A stretch of DNA of 64,000 bases from Thioclava sp. GXIMD4216 (GTDB taxonomy: Bacteria; Pseudomonadota; Alphaproteobacteria; Rhodobacterales; Rhodobacteraceae): the NCBI RefSeq assembly GCF_037949285.1, contig NZ_CP149926.1, positions 2,025,501 to 2,089,500 on the forward strand, in the 5' to 3' direction. Positions 16,556 through 24,158 of the stretch are shown here, piece after piece. Every line of letters begins with the position of its first letter. Positions within the stretch are counted from its first letter, which is position 1. The notes under the pieces are model-generated. The model had not been told where the DNA came from. It searched no databases and saw nothing but the letters and a program-made list of their open reading frames with translations. A program made the position numbers and the translations under genes.

Positions 16556-17215
16556 ATGGCACATATTTTTCTCATCGGTGCGACGGGCGGTATTGGGGCG
16601 CGCCTTCTGCCCATGCTGATCGCGGCCGGACACGAGGTCACGGCCCTGCATCGTACCCCCGAACAGGCCGCAAAACTGACCGCCCAGGGGGCCAGCCCCG
16701 TTTTGGGCGATATGATGGAGCTTACCGCACAGGATCTGACCCCGATGATCGAGGGCCATGACATCGTCATATTCTCGGCGGGGGCCGCAGGATCGGGGCT
16801 GGATCGCACCTCGCGTATCGATGGCGAGGGCCCGCGCGAGGTGATGGCGGCAATGGGACGTGCGGGGGTGGACCGGTTCTACCTTGTCTCCGCCTTTCCC
16901 GAAGCAGGGCGGTGGAAAGAGCCGAACCCGAATTTCGAACATTATATGCGCGTCAAGAAAGAGGCCGATGCCGCCGTGGTGCGCAGCGCGCTGTCTTGGG
17001 TCATCCTGCGCCCCGGCACGCTGGTGACGGAAGACGAGGACGGCAGGATCGCGGCAGGACTGGCCCTGCCCTATGGCACCGTCAAACGCGGCAATGTCGC
17101 CCGCGCACTGGCCACATTGGTCGATATGCCCGACATCCGCCATGAGCTGATCGAGCTGACTGATGGTGAGTCTCCCCCCCTTGAGGCCCTGCAGGCCCTG
17201 CGCCGCAGCGCCTAG
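16556..17215 (+). CDS. NAD(P)-binding SDR-like protein
   Basis: A 219-aa atypical short-chain dehydrogenase of the NAD(P)H-binding (NmrA/YwnB-like) group. The dinucleotide motif is [14 protein letters not shown] at residues 5-18. [13 protein letters not shown] holds the usual active-site region, without a classical YxxxK, and VILRPGTLV is a family landmark. An AGAAAGGA site precedes the start. It is monocistronic between fpr and infC. The substrate is unknown; such proteins may be reductases, epimerases or redox sensors. Confidence 0.85.
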   Translation: MAHIFLIGATGGIGARLLPMLIAAGHEVTALHRTPEQAAKLTAQGASPVLGDMMELTAQDLTPMIEGHDIVIFSAGAAGSGLDRTSRIDGEGPREVMAAMGRAGVDRFYLVSAFPEAGRWKEPNPNFEHYMRVKKEADAAVVRSALSWVILRPGTLVTEDEDGRIAAGLALPYGTVKRGNVARALATLVDMPDIRHELIELTDGESPPLEALQALRRSA

Positions 17216-17237
17216 GCACAGGGACCGCCCAGAAAAA

Positions 17238-17259
17238 GCGCATCCGTCACAGGATGCGC
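17238..17259 (-). terminator. Hairpin with a T-run only on the minus strand
   Basis: GCGCATCC and GGATGCGC form a perfect 8-bp stem around GTCACA. A5 precedes it on the plus strand, so the minus-strand RNA would end in U5. It could stop antisense transcription coming from infC, or act only as a weak plus-strand hairpin. Confidence 0.5.
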
Positions 17260-17393
17260 CCCGGTCCGCCGCCAACCCCCCGATCCGGCTTCCCGCCTTG
17301 GCAGAATCTGGGGTTTCTTGGACCGGCGGGTGCGTTTGCGGTTGAAACCGGTCGCGCGCGGTCCTATTTTATGCGCCAACTGATTTTAGGCTA

Positions 17394-17412
17394 CAGAAGG
17401 ATTAACGCCATA
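17394..17412 (+). promoter_or_regulatory. infC ribosome site and probable ATA start
   Basis: AGAAGG (17395-17400) lies nine bases before ATA at 17410-17412. The conserved reading frame continues as I-A-R-R-P-H-N. No ATG occurs at the family-typical start. ATT at 17401 abuts the ribosome site and is too close. Rare start codons on infC permit autoregulation by IF3. Confidence 0.6.
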
Positions 17413-17949
17413 GCCCGCAGACCCCATAATGCCCCGCCGACCCGCGACACTGGTCCTCGCGTGAACGGACGGATCCGCGCCCCTGAAATTCGTCTGATCG
17501 GCGCGGAAGGTGAAAATGTTGGTGTAGTGACCCCGTCGAAGGCGCTTGCTATGGCCGAGGAAGCCGGGCTTGACCTCGTCGAGATCTCCCCCAATGCCAA
17601 ACCTCCGGTCTGCAAGATCATGGATTTCGGCAAGTTCAAATACGAACAGCAGAAACGCGAAGCCGAAGCCCGCAAGAAGCAGAAGATCATCGAGGTCAAA
17701 GAGGTCAAGTTCCGTCCGGGGACCGATGTCCATGACTACGAGGTCAAGCTGCGCTCGGTGAAGAAATTCCTTGAAGGCGGCGACAAGGTGAAAGTCACCC
17801 TGCGGTTCCGCGGTCGGGAGATGGCACACCAGAATCTGGGTCTCGAACTTCTGAACCGCGTCAAGGATGACGTGGGCGAGCTGGGCAAGATCGAGAACAT
17901 GCCCAAGCTGGAAGGCCGCCAGATGGTGATGATGATCGGGCCGAAATAA
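17410..17949 (+). CDS. infC: Translation initiation factor IF-3
   Basis: A 179-aa factor that keeps the 30S subunit free and checks the start codon. Landmarks are [40 protein letters not shown], the basic interdomain helix [16 protein letters not shown] and [14 protein letters not shown]. The length equals E. coli IF3 only if translation starts near 17410 at ATA; the in-frame ATG at 17371 adds 13 unconserved residues and lacks a ribosome site. infC is not followed by rpmI-rplT here. A terminator lies 50 bp downstream. Confidence 0.93.
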   Translation: MARRPHNAPPTRDTGPRVNGRIRAPEIRLIGAEGENVGVVTPSKALAMAEEAGLDLVEISPNAKPPVCKIMDFGKFKYEQQKREAEARKKQKIIEVKEVKFRPGTDVHDYEVKLRSVKKFLEGGDKVKVTLRFRGREMAHQNLGLELLNRVKDDVGELGKIENMPKLEGRQMVMMIGPK

Positions 17950-17996
17950 GGTCCGACACGATCAAGGCTGTGCATTGGCCATAGCCAGCAGGGTTG

Positions 17997-18024
17997 CCCT
18001 CCTCGTGTTTCGGGGAGGGTTTTT
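17997..18024 (+). terminator. Terminator of infC
   Basis: CCCTCCTC (17997-18004) pairs with GGGGAGGG (18012-18019), followed by TTTTT. Confidence 0.85.
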
Positions 18025-18133
18025 CGTGGAAGGTAGATGTAGGAGTTGCATTTACATCACCTCTGCGAAGATCGCATCTGCGTGAGCAGGCGTGAGTTGA
18101 GCGAGCGGGGTCTTTCATGCGACTTTGCTCATA

Positions 18134-18147
18134 TTCAGAATTCTGAA
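18134..18147. promoter_or_regulatory. 14-bp palindrome before the L,D-transpeptidase
   Basis: TTCAGAATTCTGAA is a perfect 14-bp palindrome, 14 bp before the start codon and next to the ribosome site ACGGGAG. It could be a repressor operator or a hairpin limiting translation. Confidence 0.45.
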
Positions 18148-18161
18148 CGGGAGTTCACACC

Positions 18162-18764
18162 ATGTCTCAAGACCGTTCCGGTCACCTTTCGCGGCGCAGC
18201 GCCCTGCTTTTGGGTGGTGCGGCGCTTTGCGCCCCCGCGATTGCACGTGCCGCGACGCAAGACATTCCTATGGCGCAGCAACCGGCCATCGTGGCCGCGC
18301 CGTCGCGCCACAATATCTCGGCGTTCCGCGAGATCCATTGGCAGGACCATTTCGACCGGCTCGATCGCGTGACGCTGATCGCCGACACCCATTCGAAAGC
18401 CCTGCACTACTGGGCCGTCGACGGTGCCGATTACCGCCTCTATCCGACCTCCGTGCCGATGACCGATGCGCTGACCAAGCGCGGCTATACCGAGATCGTG
18501 CGCAAGAAAGTCGGCCCCGACTGGACGCCGACCAAATCGATGCTCGAAAAGGATCCCTCGCTGCATTACATGCCGCCCGGTCCCGACAACCCCTTGGGCA
18601 CCCGCGCGATGTATCTCAGCTGGCCCGCCTATATCATCCACGGCACCCATGACACCCGCAAGATCGGGCGTCGCAGCTCGTCGGGCTGTATCGGGCTTTA
18701 TAACGAACAGGTCGAGCAACTCTTCGAGCTGTGCCCCGTGGGATCGCAGGTCAAGATCCTCTGA
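18162..18764 (+). CDS. Tat-exported L,D-transpeptidase
   Basis: A 200-aa YkuD-type L,D-transpeptidase. The N-terminus contains LSRRSALLLGGAAL, a twin-arginine signal, followed by the cleavage-like sequence AIARA. The catalytic block is HGTHDTRKIGRRSSSGCIGL, with the conserved His and nucleophilic Cys in the SxGCIR/L pattern. It probably makes 3-3 peptidoglycan cross-links or attaches proteins to peptidoglycan in the periplasm. It is a single gene flanked by terminators, just before the glycan-type locus. Most such enzymes use Sec, so the Tat signal is notable. Confidence 0.92.
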   Translation: MSQDRSGHLSRRSALLLGGAALCAPAIARAATQDIPMAQQPAIVAAPSRHNISAFREIHWQDHFDRLDRVTLIADTHSKALHYWAVDGADYRLYPTSVPMTDALTKRGYTEIVRKKVGPDWTPTKSMLEKDPSLHYMPPGPDNPLGTRAMYLSWPAYIIHGTHDTRKIGRRSSSGCIGLYNEQVEQLFELCPVGSQVKIL

Positions 18765-18790
18765 TCCCACCATAGCCTACCGGTTCTACC

Positions 18791-18819
18791 AGCGCCCCCC
18801 CAGACGGGGGCGCTTTTTT
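18791..18819 (+). terminator. Terminator of the L,D-transpeptidase
   Basis: AGCGCCCCC (18791-18799) pairs with GGGGGCGCT (18806-18814), followed by a T6 run. Confidence 0.85.
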
Positions 18820-18911
18820 ATTGGCGCAGGGGGGGGCATTAACCAAGAGTTAGGGCCGGATATGCGAACACAAGGAACTTCAAGAGGATAGATTTAGCTG
18901 AAAGGTTCATT

Positions 18912-19706
18912 ATGGCCCTTCCCGACACACTTTGCGCCCGTTTGATCGAGACAGTGAAGACCCATCGCCTTTCCGGCAATTTCGTAATGCTCGGTCGCCA
19001 GCGATGGATCGGCTCGCGCAAGGGGGCTTCGGCCCAGCTATTGACCGACACGATTGCCAGATATCTTCCCGGCCTGAGCGAGGCCGATCTGAAAGACCCG
19101 CAATCGATCTATTCCGAGCATTTCATCCGCAAGCTCGGCTTCGATACCGTTGACTCGATGGATATGTCGGATTTCGAAGGGGCCTCGCTGGTGCAGGATC
19201 TCAGCAAGCCCCTGCCCGAGGCGCTGCACCACCATTTCGACGTGGTCTATGATGGCGGCACCTGCGAGCATATCTTCGATCTGCCGACCGCGTTCCGCAA
19301 TCTCAATACCATGCTGCGCCCGGGCGGCACGCTGATCGGGCATTCTCCCTGCAATGGCTGGATCAACCACGGCTTCTACCAGATCACGCCGGAAATGGTG
19401 TTCGGCTTCTGGCAGAGGACATTGGGCTATGAGGTGCTTGATCTGAAATTGCAGCCGATGCTGCCCAATTTCGCCAATGCCTTTGCCACCACCACCAACC
19501 CCAATGACACCGGCAAGCGCCCGCGCCTGAGCCGCCAGCTTCCGCTGAATTCGCCGGTCATGCTGCTCTATGTGGTGCGCAAGCCGCTGGAAGGGTCGCT
19601 GGGCGATGGCAGCGTCTACCAGACCGACTACATGCGCAAATGGGATGACGCGCAGCCTGCCCCCGATGCAGATACGGGCACAGGCGCAGGCATGGGCACC
19701 GAATAA
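18912..19706 (+). CDS. SAM-methyltransferase-like protein of the glycan locus
   Basis: A 264-aa protein. Residues 105-160 match the second half of a class I methyltransferase: FDVVYDGGTCEHIFDLPTAF (motif II-like) and NLNTMLRPGGTLIGHSP (the post-III LRPGG turn). The glycine-rich SAM motif is poorly preserved; VMLGRQRWIGS near residue 25 is the nearest candidate, so activity is uncertain. The C-terminus is a low-complexity DADTGTGAGMGTE tail. An AAAGG ribosome site precedes ATG 18912. It opens the glycosyltransferase region and may modify a glycan, which is inferred from position. Confidence 0.7.
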   Translation: MALPDTLCARLIETVKTHRLSGNFVMLGRQRWIGSRKGASAQLLTDTIARYLPGLSEADLKDPQSIYSEHFIRKLGFDTVDSMDMSDFEGASLVQDLSKPLPEALHHHFDVVYDGGTCEHIFDLPTAFRNLNTMLRPGGTLIGHSPCNGWINHGFYQITPEMVFGFWQRTLGYEVLDLKLQPMLPNFANAFATTTNPNDTGKRPRLSRQLPLNSPVMLLYVVRKPLEGSLGDGSVYQTDYMRKWDDAQPAPDADTGTGAGMGTE

Positions 19707-20145
19707 GCGGCGCTCCCTCCCCGACAGGTATGTTGTAGAGCGGGCCTGCTGCAAGACCGGCGCGCGGCCAGACGGGGCACGCCGCCGAGCGATGCGCGAC
19801 CGGCCTTTGACTGCCGCCCGAGCAAGAGCCGCCCTTGTGCCGCAAACCTTGTGCCGCAAAGCCGGAGCACCGCCGCCGACCATCGTCCCTCGGACCACAG
19901 ACACGCCGCACAACCACCACCGCGTCCGAAATTTGAAGCGCCACGAAAATTTAAAGCGCCGCAGGAGGGAGACCCGCGGCGCTTTCTTCGGATCGGGCAA
20001 GGGAGAATGCCCGTTGACCCGCAATGGGTGGATCTTGCCGGAACCCGGCTAGAGGGAGATAGATCCACCTGACCTTTGTCTAGTCCCACAGGAGACGGAG
20101 GACTTTGACACATATCAATCTGCACGCGGGGCGCGAAAACTCAAA
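19707..20145. other. Non-coding interval with small repeats and a terminator
   Basis: No convincing gene. It holds two exact tandem copies of CCTTGTGCCGCAAA (19833-19860), the hairpin AAAGCGCCGC/GCGGCGCTTT (19953-19985), and nothing else I can support. Confidence 0.6.
19953..19985. terminator. Bidirectional terminator between converging glycan genes
   Basis: A perfect 10-bp stem AAAGCGCCGC/GCGGCGCTTT with a 13-nt loop. It is T-rich on both sides and serves the plus-strand methyltransferase-like gene and the minus-strand 745-aa gene. Confidence 0.7.
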
Positions 20146-22383
20146 TCAGGTTTTCGGGAGATCGCGCAGAGCTTTCCTCACCGCCGCGTTATCATTACGT
20201 TTGAGAACCCACGCGCCCAGCCGTCGCGCCAGCGAGAGATGGCCCTTGGCCACGCAGCGGTTGAAAAGCTCCTTCTGGTAGCGCGGGAAATTCCGCCGCG
20301 CCCGCAGCGCCATATGGAAGTCATTGGGGCTGAGTTGCCCTTCCAGCGCCTTGAGGATGATCGGCTGCAAGATCCCCATCTGGCTGAGTGACGACCCCAG
20401 CCTGTGCCCCATCAGCGGCGCGCGCAGCTTCACCACATTCTCGCCGGTGAAGCGCGCCACATGGCCCGCATCCAGCGGCTCATAGGGGTCATAAAGAATG
20501 CTCACACGGTTTGCCGTCAGGCTCGCCTGCGCCGCATCGCCATATTTGCCGGAAAAATCCTGCCCCCAAACGGTTTTATAGCGCGTCTCCCACGGCACAA
20601 CGGTTTTATCCAGCGTGGATTGCGGCGAGATCGCCACCACATCCGCCCCCGGACAGGCCGCCGCAAAGACACAGGCCGCATAGCCGCCCATCGAAGCACC
20701 GTAAAACACCACGCGGTCGAATTGGGCAAAGAACCCCTCGGCGGCCAGCCGGTCGAATTCGGCCATCACCCAAGGGTCGCGATACCATGTCCAGCCGCCC
20801 GCCATAGCCCCCAGCATCGACCAGCCCTGTTTCTCGATAAAACTATAGCCCCAAGGGCGGCGGTCCTCGCGCTTGCCCATCGCGATATCAAGATTGTCGA
20901 AGGTCACCACAAGGGTGCGCCCGCGCGGCACGTAGAGAAAGCTATGCTGGCCGTTATCGGTATAGAACCCCTCGGGGCCTGCCAGTTCGCGCGCGATCTT
21001 TGCCCAGGCCGGATCGCTTTCGGCCTTAGGGGCAAAAGGGCTGAAGAGCACCCGGCTGATCTTGCCCTTGCCCCTTCCCGCCTGTTCCTCGATCAGCTCG
21101 TTCTCGCCATAGGGCTTGAGGAAAGGAAAGGCCCCGCTACCGGCGCGGATATCCATCAGCATCCGGCTATCGGCATGGAACAGGCGCCCCATCAGCGGCT
21201 CTAGATGTTTGACCTTGGACAGATCGCCAAAGCTTGCCAGTGACAGCACCAGATCGGCGGGCTTCACCTCTGCCGCTTGGGTCACGATACGGATGCGCGC
21301 GCCATCAATACCGCCGGCCACCAGCTGCGCCTTCACCCCCTGCGCGTGGGGCGTCGCCAGAGCGGGCCAGCTTCCATCGGGGGCAAGGTCGATCAGGTCG
21401 ATATCGCAATCGAAACGGCTCTGGGCGGCCTGCAGCAGATCGGGGGCGGTGGCCCCCAGATCGGCAATCCGTTCCACGCGCGTCTGTCCGGTTTTCGCAA
21501 GCAGCGCCTCTGCTGCCGCACCGCTGGCGCCTTCGGGGGCCGGAACCGGCGCGGGGGCCGCAGCTGTCAGGATCGACCCGTCGGGCAGCACGCCATGTTT
21601 GGTCATCAGCATGCCGACACAGCTGCGCGGCTTCGGGATGCCGCCATGCTTGTCATTAATCCGTGCCCGCAAACGGCGGCCATAGAAATGGATCGAATAG
21701 GTTTTCTCGGTGATATGCTTTTGCCAGTCATAGCCCGGCTGGGTCATCTTGGCGCGCCATTTGTAGTCGATGGGATAAAGCGCCTCTTGCGGCATCGCAT
21801 GTTTGATCTCGCCCGTTTCCTTCAGGAAATGGGTCAGGCCATGCGGGCCCCAGACGCCCCAAGGCTGGTCACCGGCATGGACCGGCTCGCCACGGTCGCG
21901 GGCCGCTTCCAGCTCGCGGGTGTAGTCATCGCCATACCATGTGGGGATCGCATATTCGTCATTGGTGAACTCGATCAGCCGCCCAAGCGCCTCGCTGTCC
22001 TGCGGCAGACCCAGCACGCCGCCATTCACCCCTTCCTTGCTTTCCCACGCAAAGAAATGCCCCGTGGGGGTGGTGAAGGGTTTGACGCAATAGGCATCGG
22101 TATCGGCCCAGATCATATGGTCATGCTTGGCCAGCAGGTGATAGCGGAAGCGGTCCGAATGCAGCGCCGGCGAATTGGTGCGGCCATGACGCAGGAACTG
22201 GTCCGCCGAGAGGATCTCGTTGGCATCGGCAATCGCCACCCCTTCGGGGACATTGGGGATCGGCTCGTAGGAATACAGCGTGATATGCTGGCCCGCATCG
22301 ACAAAGCTTTTCAGGCACAGCACCTCCAGAAAGCTCATCTTGCCGCCGATCCAAAGCGCCGCAACCTGATAGTCTTTGCTCAT
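20146..22383 (-). CDS. Three-domain glycosyltransferase / methyltransferase-like / alpha-beta hydrolase fusion
   Basis: A 745-aa protein without signal peptide. Residues 1-265 form a glycosyltransferase resembling the DxD sugar-transferase (GT32-like) type: LWIGGKMSFLEVLCLKSF, then IWADTDAYC with D94 and D96. A Pro/Ala linker (275-290) leads to a class I methyltransferase-like domain (300-435, VDLAPDG-like IDLAPDG and LMDIRAGSGAFPFL). Residues 465-680 are an alpha/beta hydrolase with nucleophile elbow YGASMGGYAA (S564), D632 in YDPYEPLD and H660 in LMGH. A basic helical tail follows. It probably builds and modifies a surface glycan; no substrate can be named. The first two domains match the 450-aa gene upstream, the third the protein at 27838. 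Confidence 0.75.
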   Translation of the reverse strand: MSKDYQVAALWIGGKMSFLEVLCLKSFVDAGQHITLYSYEPIPNVPEGVAIADANEILSADQFLRHGRTNSPALHSDRFRYHLLAKHDHMIWADTDAYCVKPFTTPTGHFFAWESKEGVNGGVLGLPQDSEALGRLIEFTNDEYAIPTWYGDDYTRELEAARDRGEPVHAGDQPWGVWGPHGLTHFLKETGEIKHAMPQEALYPIDYKWRAKMTQPGYDWQKHITEKTYSIHFYGRRLRARINDKHGGIPKPRSCVGMLMTKHGVLPDGSILTAAAPAPVPAPEGASGAAAEALLAKTGQTRVERIADLGATAPDLLQAAQSRFDCDIDLIDLAPDGSWPALATPHAQGVKAQLVAGGIDGARIRIVTQAAEVKPADLVLSLASFGDLSKVKHLEPLMGRLFHADSRMLMDIRAGSGAFPFLKPYGENELIEEQAGRGKGKISRVLFSPFAPKAESDPAWAKIARELAGPEGFYTDNGQHSFLYVPRGRTLVVTFDNLDIAMGKREDRRPWGYSFIEKQGWSMLGAMAGGWTWYRDPWVMAEFDRLAAEGFFAQFDRVVFYGASMGGYAACVFAAACPGADVVAISPQSTLDKTVVPWETRYKTVWGQDFSGKYGDAAQASLTANRVSILYDPYEPLDAGHVARFTGENVVKLRAPLMGHRLGSSLSQMGILQPIILKALEGQLSPNDFHMALRARRNFPRYQKELFNRCVAKGHLSLARRLGAWVLKRNDNAAVRKALRDLPKT

Positions 22384-22420
22384 CTTTCCTACACTTTCCT
22401 GGCCACCGGATGCCGGTCTT

Positions 22421-22453
22421 GTTAATGCATATTAACGCAAAGGCAGCTGCCTT
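22421..22453. promoter_or_regulatory. Two adjacent palindromes upstream of the three-domain gene
   Basis: GTTAATGCATATTAAC (22421-22436, 6-bp arms) and AAGGCAGCTGCCTT (22440-22453, a perfect 14-bp palindrome) lie 40-70 bp before the 745-aa gene. They may be operators or a terminator-like hairpin after the upstream 450-aa gene. Confidence 0.45.
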
Positions 22454-22544
22454 GGTAAATGCGGTCATCATGCGAAGCACGTGCGACATTTCCAAGGCAT
22501 TTCTGCCCCAACGCCCCGTCAGAACGTAAAAAATTTCCTAAATC

Positions 22545-23897
22545 TCATGAAGTTGGCGCTTGCGGCGTGAAAATGGCCCGCGTGATGGCGGCGTCCGGCT
22601 CCGGCTCTGCCGCCTCCAGCCGCCGCAAAGCCCCCTGCTTGCGCAGATAGGGAAACCCGCCCGATCCGCGCCGGATGTCGATGACCAGCACCCCATCGGG
22701 GCGCAACAGACGCGGCAGAAGCGGCCCTAGCGCGGTCACCGGCCATTGGTCGCCATAACTGCCGGTGGCAAGGGCCAACCCGTCCGGCTCCAGAAAGAAC
22801 GGGTCAAGAACGACGCGCACCAGATCCCGCCGCACCCCCTGCGAGACAAGCCATTCCACATAGGGCGCAACCCAGGGCGATGGCGTGGTTTGCGCGGTCC
22901 CTTCGGGGGTCAGATCCACCAGTACCACATCGCAATTATGCCGCCGATGCGCGGCCAGCGCGAGGCCCGGTGCCATGCCGCCCAGATCATAGCAGGCCCG
23001 CACCACCCCGACCCCCATTTCGGCCAGCACTTGCGCTGCGATCCCTGTTTCCTCGAAGGTCAGCTTGGCGCGTTCTGTGATCGGGGCAAATTCGGGACGC
23101 AGCCCGTGCTTGCGGCACAGATGTTCAAGATAGCTGCCGTTCGCAGGGGCGCTATGGGGATTGCGCCCGAGGCTGCGCTTGTTCGAGGCCCAGAGATGCA
23201 GCCCCGTGGTCTGCGCGGAAAGACGCGCCTGCATCGCCGTTTCGCTGCCCAGCAGCTTGGCCCGCTCGGGGAACGGCACAGGGTAGAACGCCTCCATCGG
23301 CTGCACCTGCCCGCCAAGGCCCAGAGCATGGGTGAAATAGGTCACCATCAACGGCCCCCAGATCCCCCAAGGCTGCTGGCTGACATGCACAGGCGTGCCC
23401 CGCGCAGCCGCCTCGTGATAGCTGCTGGCAAGATGGGGCGGCAGGAACGGCGCGATGGAAAACCGGTCCTTGGTGAAATCGAGCATGGTCTGCAAAAGAA
23501 GAGACCCCGCCGGCAGCGCCAGCACCGCATTATTGACCCGCGGGCTGTCGGGCAGCTCGTAGCCCAGCACATAGGGGCTGTCGTATGTGAGCGGGCGGTG
23601 GCAATACACATCGGTATCCACCCAGATCATGCCCGGACATTTGGCCAGCATATGCAGCCGGAACAGATCGGCAAACAGTGCGAAACTGTCCTTGCGCTCG
23701 TATTTCAGAAACCCTTCCTGCGGGTCTGGGGCAAGGATCTCGCGCCCGTCGCGCAAGATGACCCCGTCAGGGACATTCTCGATCGGCCCGTAGGAAAACA
23801 GCGTGATTTTCTGTCCCTGATCGACAAAGCTTTTGAGACACAGGATTTCAAGCCAGCTCAGCCGGCCGCCGATCCACAGCGTTCCTATCTCGCGCAT
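22545..23897 (-). CDS. Glycosyltransferase / methyltransferase-like two-domain protein
   Basis: A 450-aa paralogue of the first two domains of the neighbouring 745-aa protein. The GT domain opens LWIGGRLSWLEILCLKSF and has IWVDTDVYC with D94/D96 at the same positions. The second half (about 290-440) has VVLVDLTPEG and LVIDIRRGSGGFPYL, a methyltransferase-like fold lacking a clear SAM glycine motif. It ends where the hydrolase would begin. ATG 23897 was preferred to an upstream GTG, although the GGGGGG site is very close. It precedes the 745-aa gene on the same strand with a 161-bp gap. Function inferred: a second sugar transferase of the same glycan. Confidence 0.75.
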   Translation of the reverse strand: MREIGTLWIGGRLSWLEILCLKSFVDQGQKITLFSYGPIENVPDGVILRDGREILAPDPQEGFLKYERKDSFALFADLFRLHMLAKCPGMIWVDTDVYCHRPLTYDSPYVLGYELPDSPRVNNAVLALPAGSLLLQTMLDFTKDRFSIAPFLPPHLASSYHEAAARGTPVHVSQQPWGIWGPLMVTYFTHALGLGGQVQPMEAFYPVPFPERAKLLGSETAMQARLSAQTTGLHLWASNKRSLGRNPHSAPANGSYLEHLCRKHGLRPEFAPITERAKLTFEETGIAAQVLAEMGVGVVRACYDLGGMAPGLALAAHRRHNCDVVLVDLTPEGTAQTTPSPWVAPYVEWLVSQGVRRDLVRVVLDPFFLEPDGLALATGSYGDQWPVTALGPLLPRLLRPDGVLVIDIRRGSGGFPYLRKQGALRRLEAAEPEPDAAITRAIFTPQAPTS

Positions 23898-23972
23898 GAT
23901 CCCCCCACACACCACAGGCCAGTCATTCTACGGGCCATATCACACCCGAAGGCCAAGTCCGGCGGGGCCTTG

Positions 23973-23997
23973 CCCCAATTTGGCGCCCCAATTTGGC
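23973..23997 (+). repeat. Tandem 13-bp repeat in a divergent promoter region
   Basis: CCCCAATTTGGCG is followed directly by CCCCAATTTGGC, in the 261-bp region between two divergent glycosyltransferase genes. Confidence 0.5.
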
Positions 23998-24158
23998 CTC
24001 AACTTGCCCGAAATCGTGACATTTTCCAACGGAATACGAAAAAAAACCGAAATGGCCTTAACCAAATCTGCGGCTTGTGCTTTCACAAAGACAACAGACT
24101 GCCCCGAAGACAGGGCGGGCCGCGGAAACCTCCGCCGGAGACGCAGGATAACGACGAC

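Noticed and set aside
19833..19860. The two-copy 14-bp repeat as a CRISPR or mobile-element boundary
   Set aside because: Only two adjacent copies with no spacers, no transposase and no target duplication; it looks like a simple tandem duplication.
22746..24158. Upstream extension of the 763-aa glycosyltransferase to a 1234-aa protein
   Set aside because: The extension is antisense to the 450-aa glycosyltransferase and has no domain of its own; ATG 24159 fits better.
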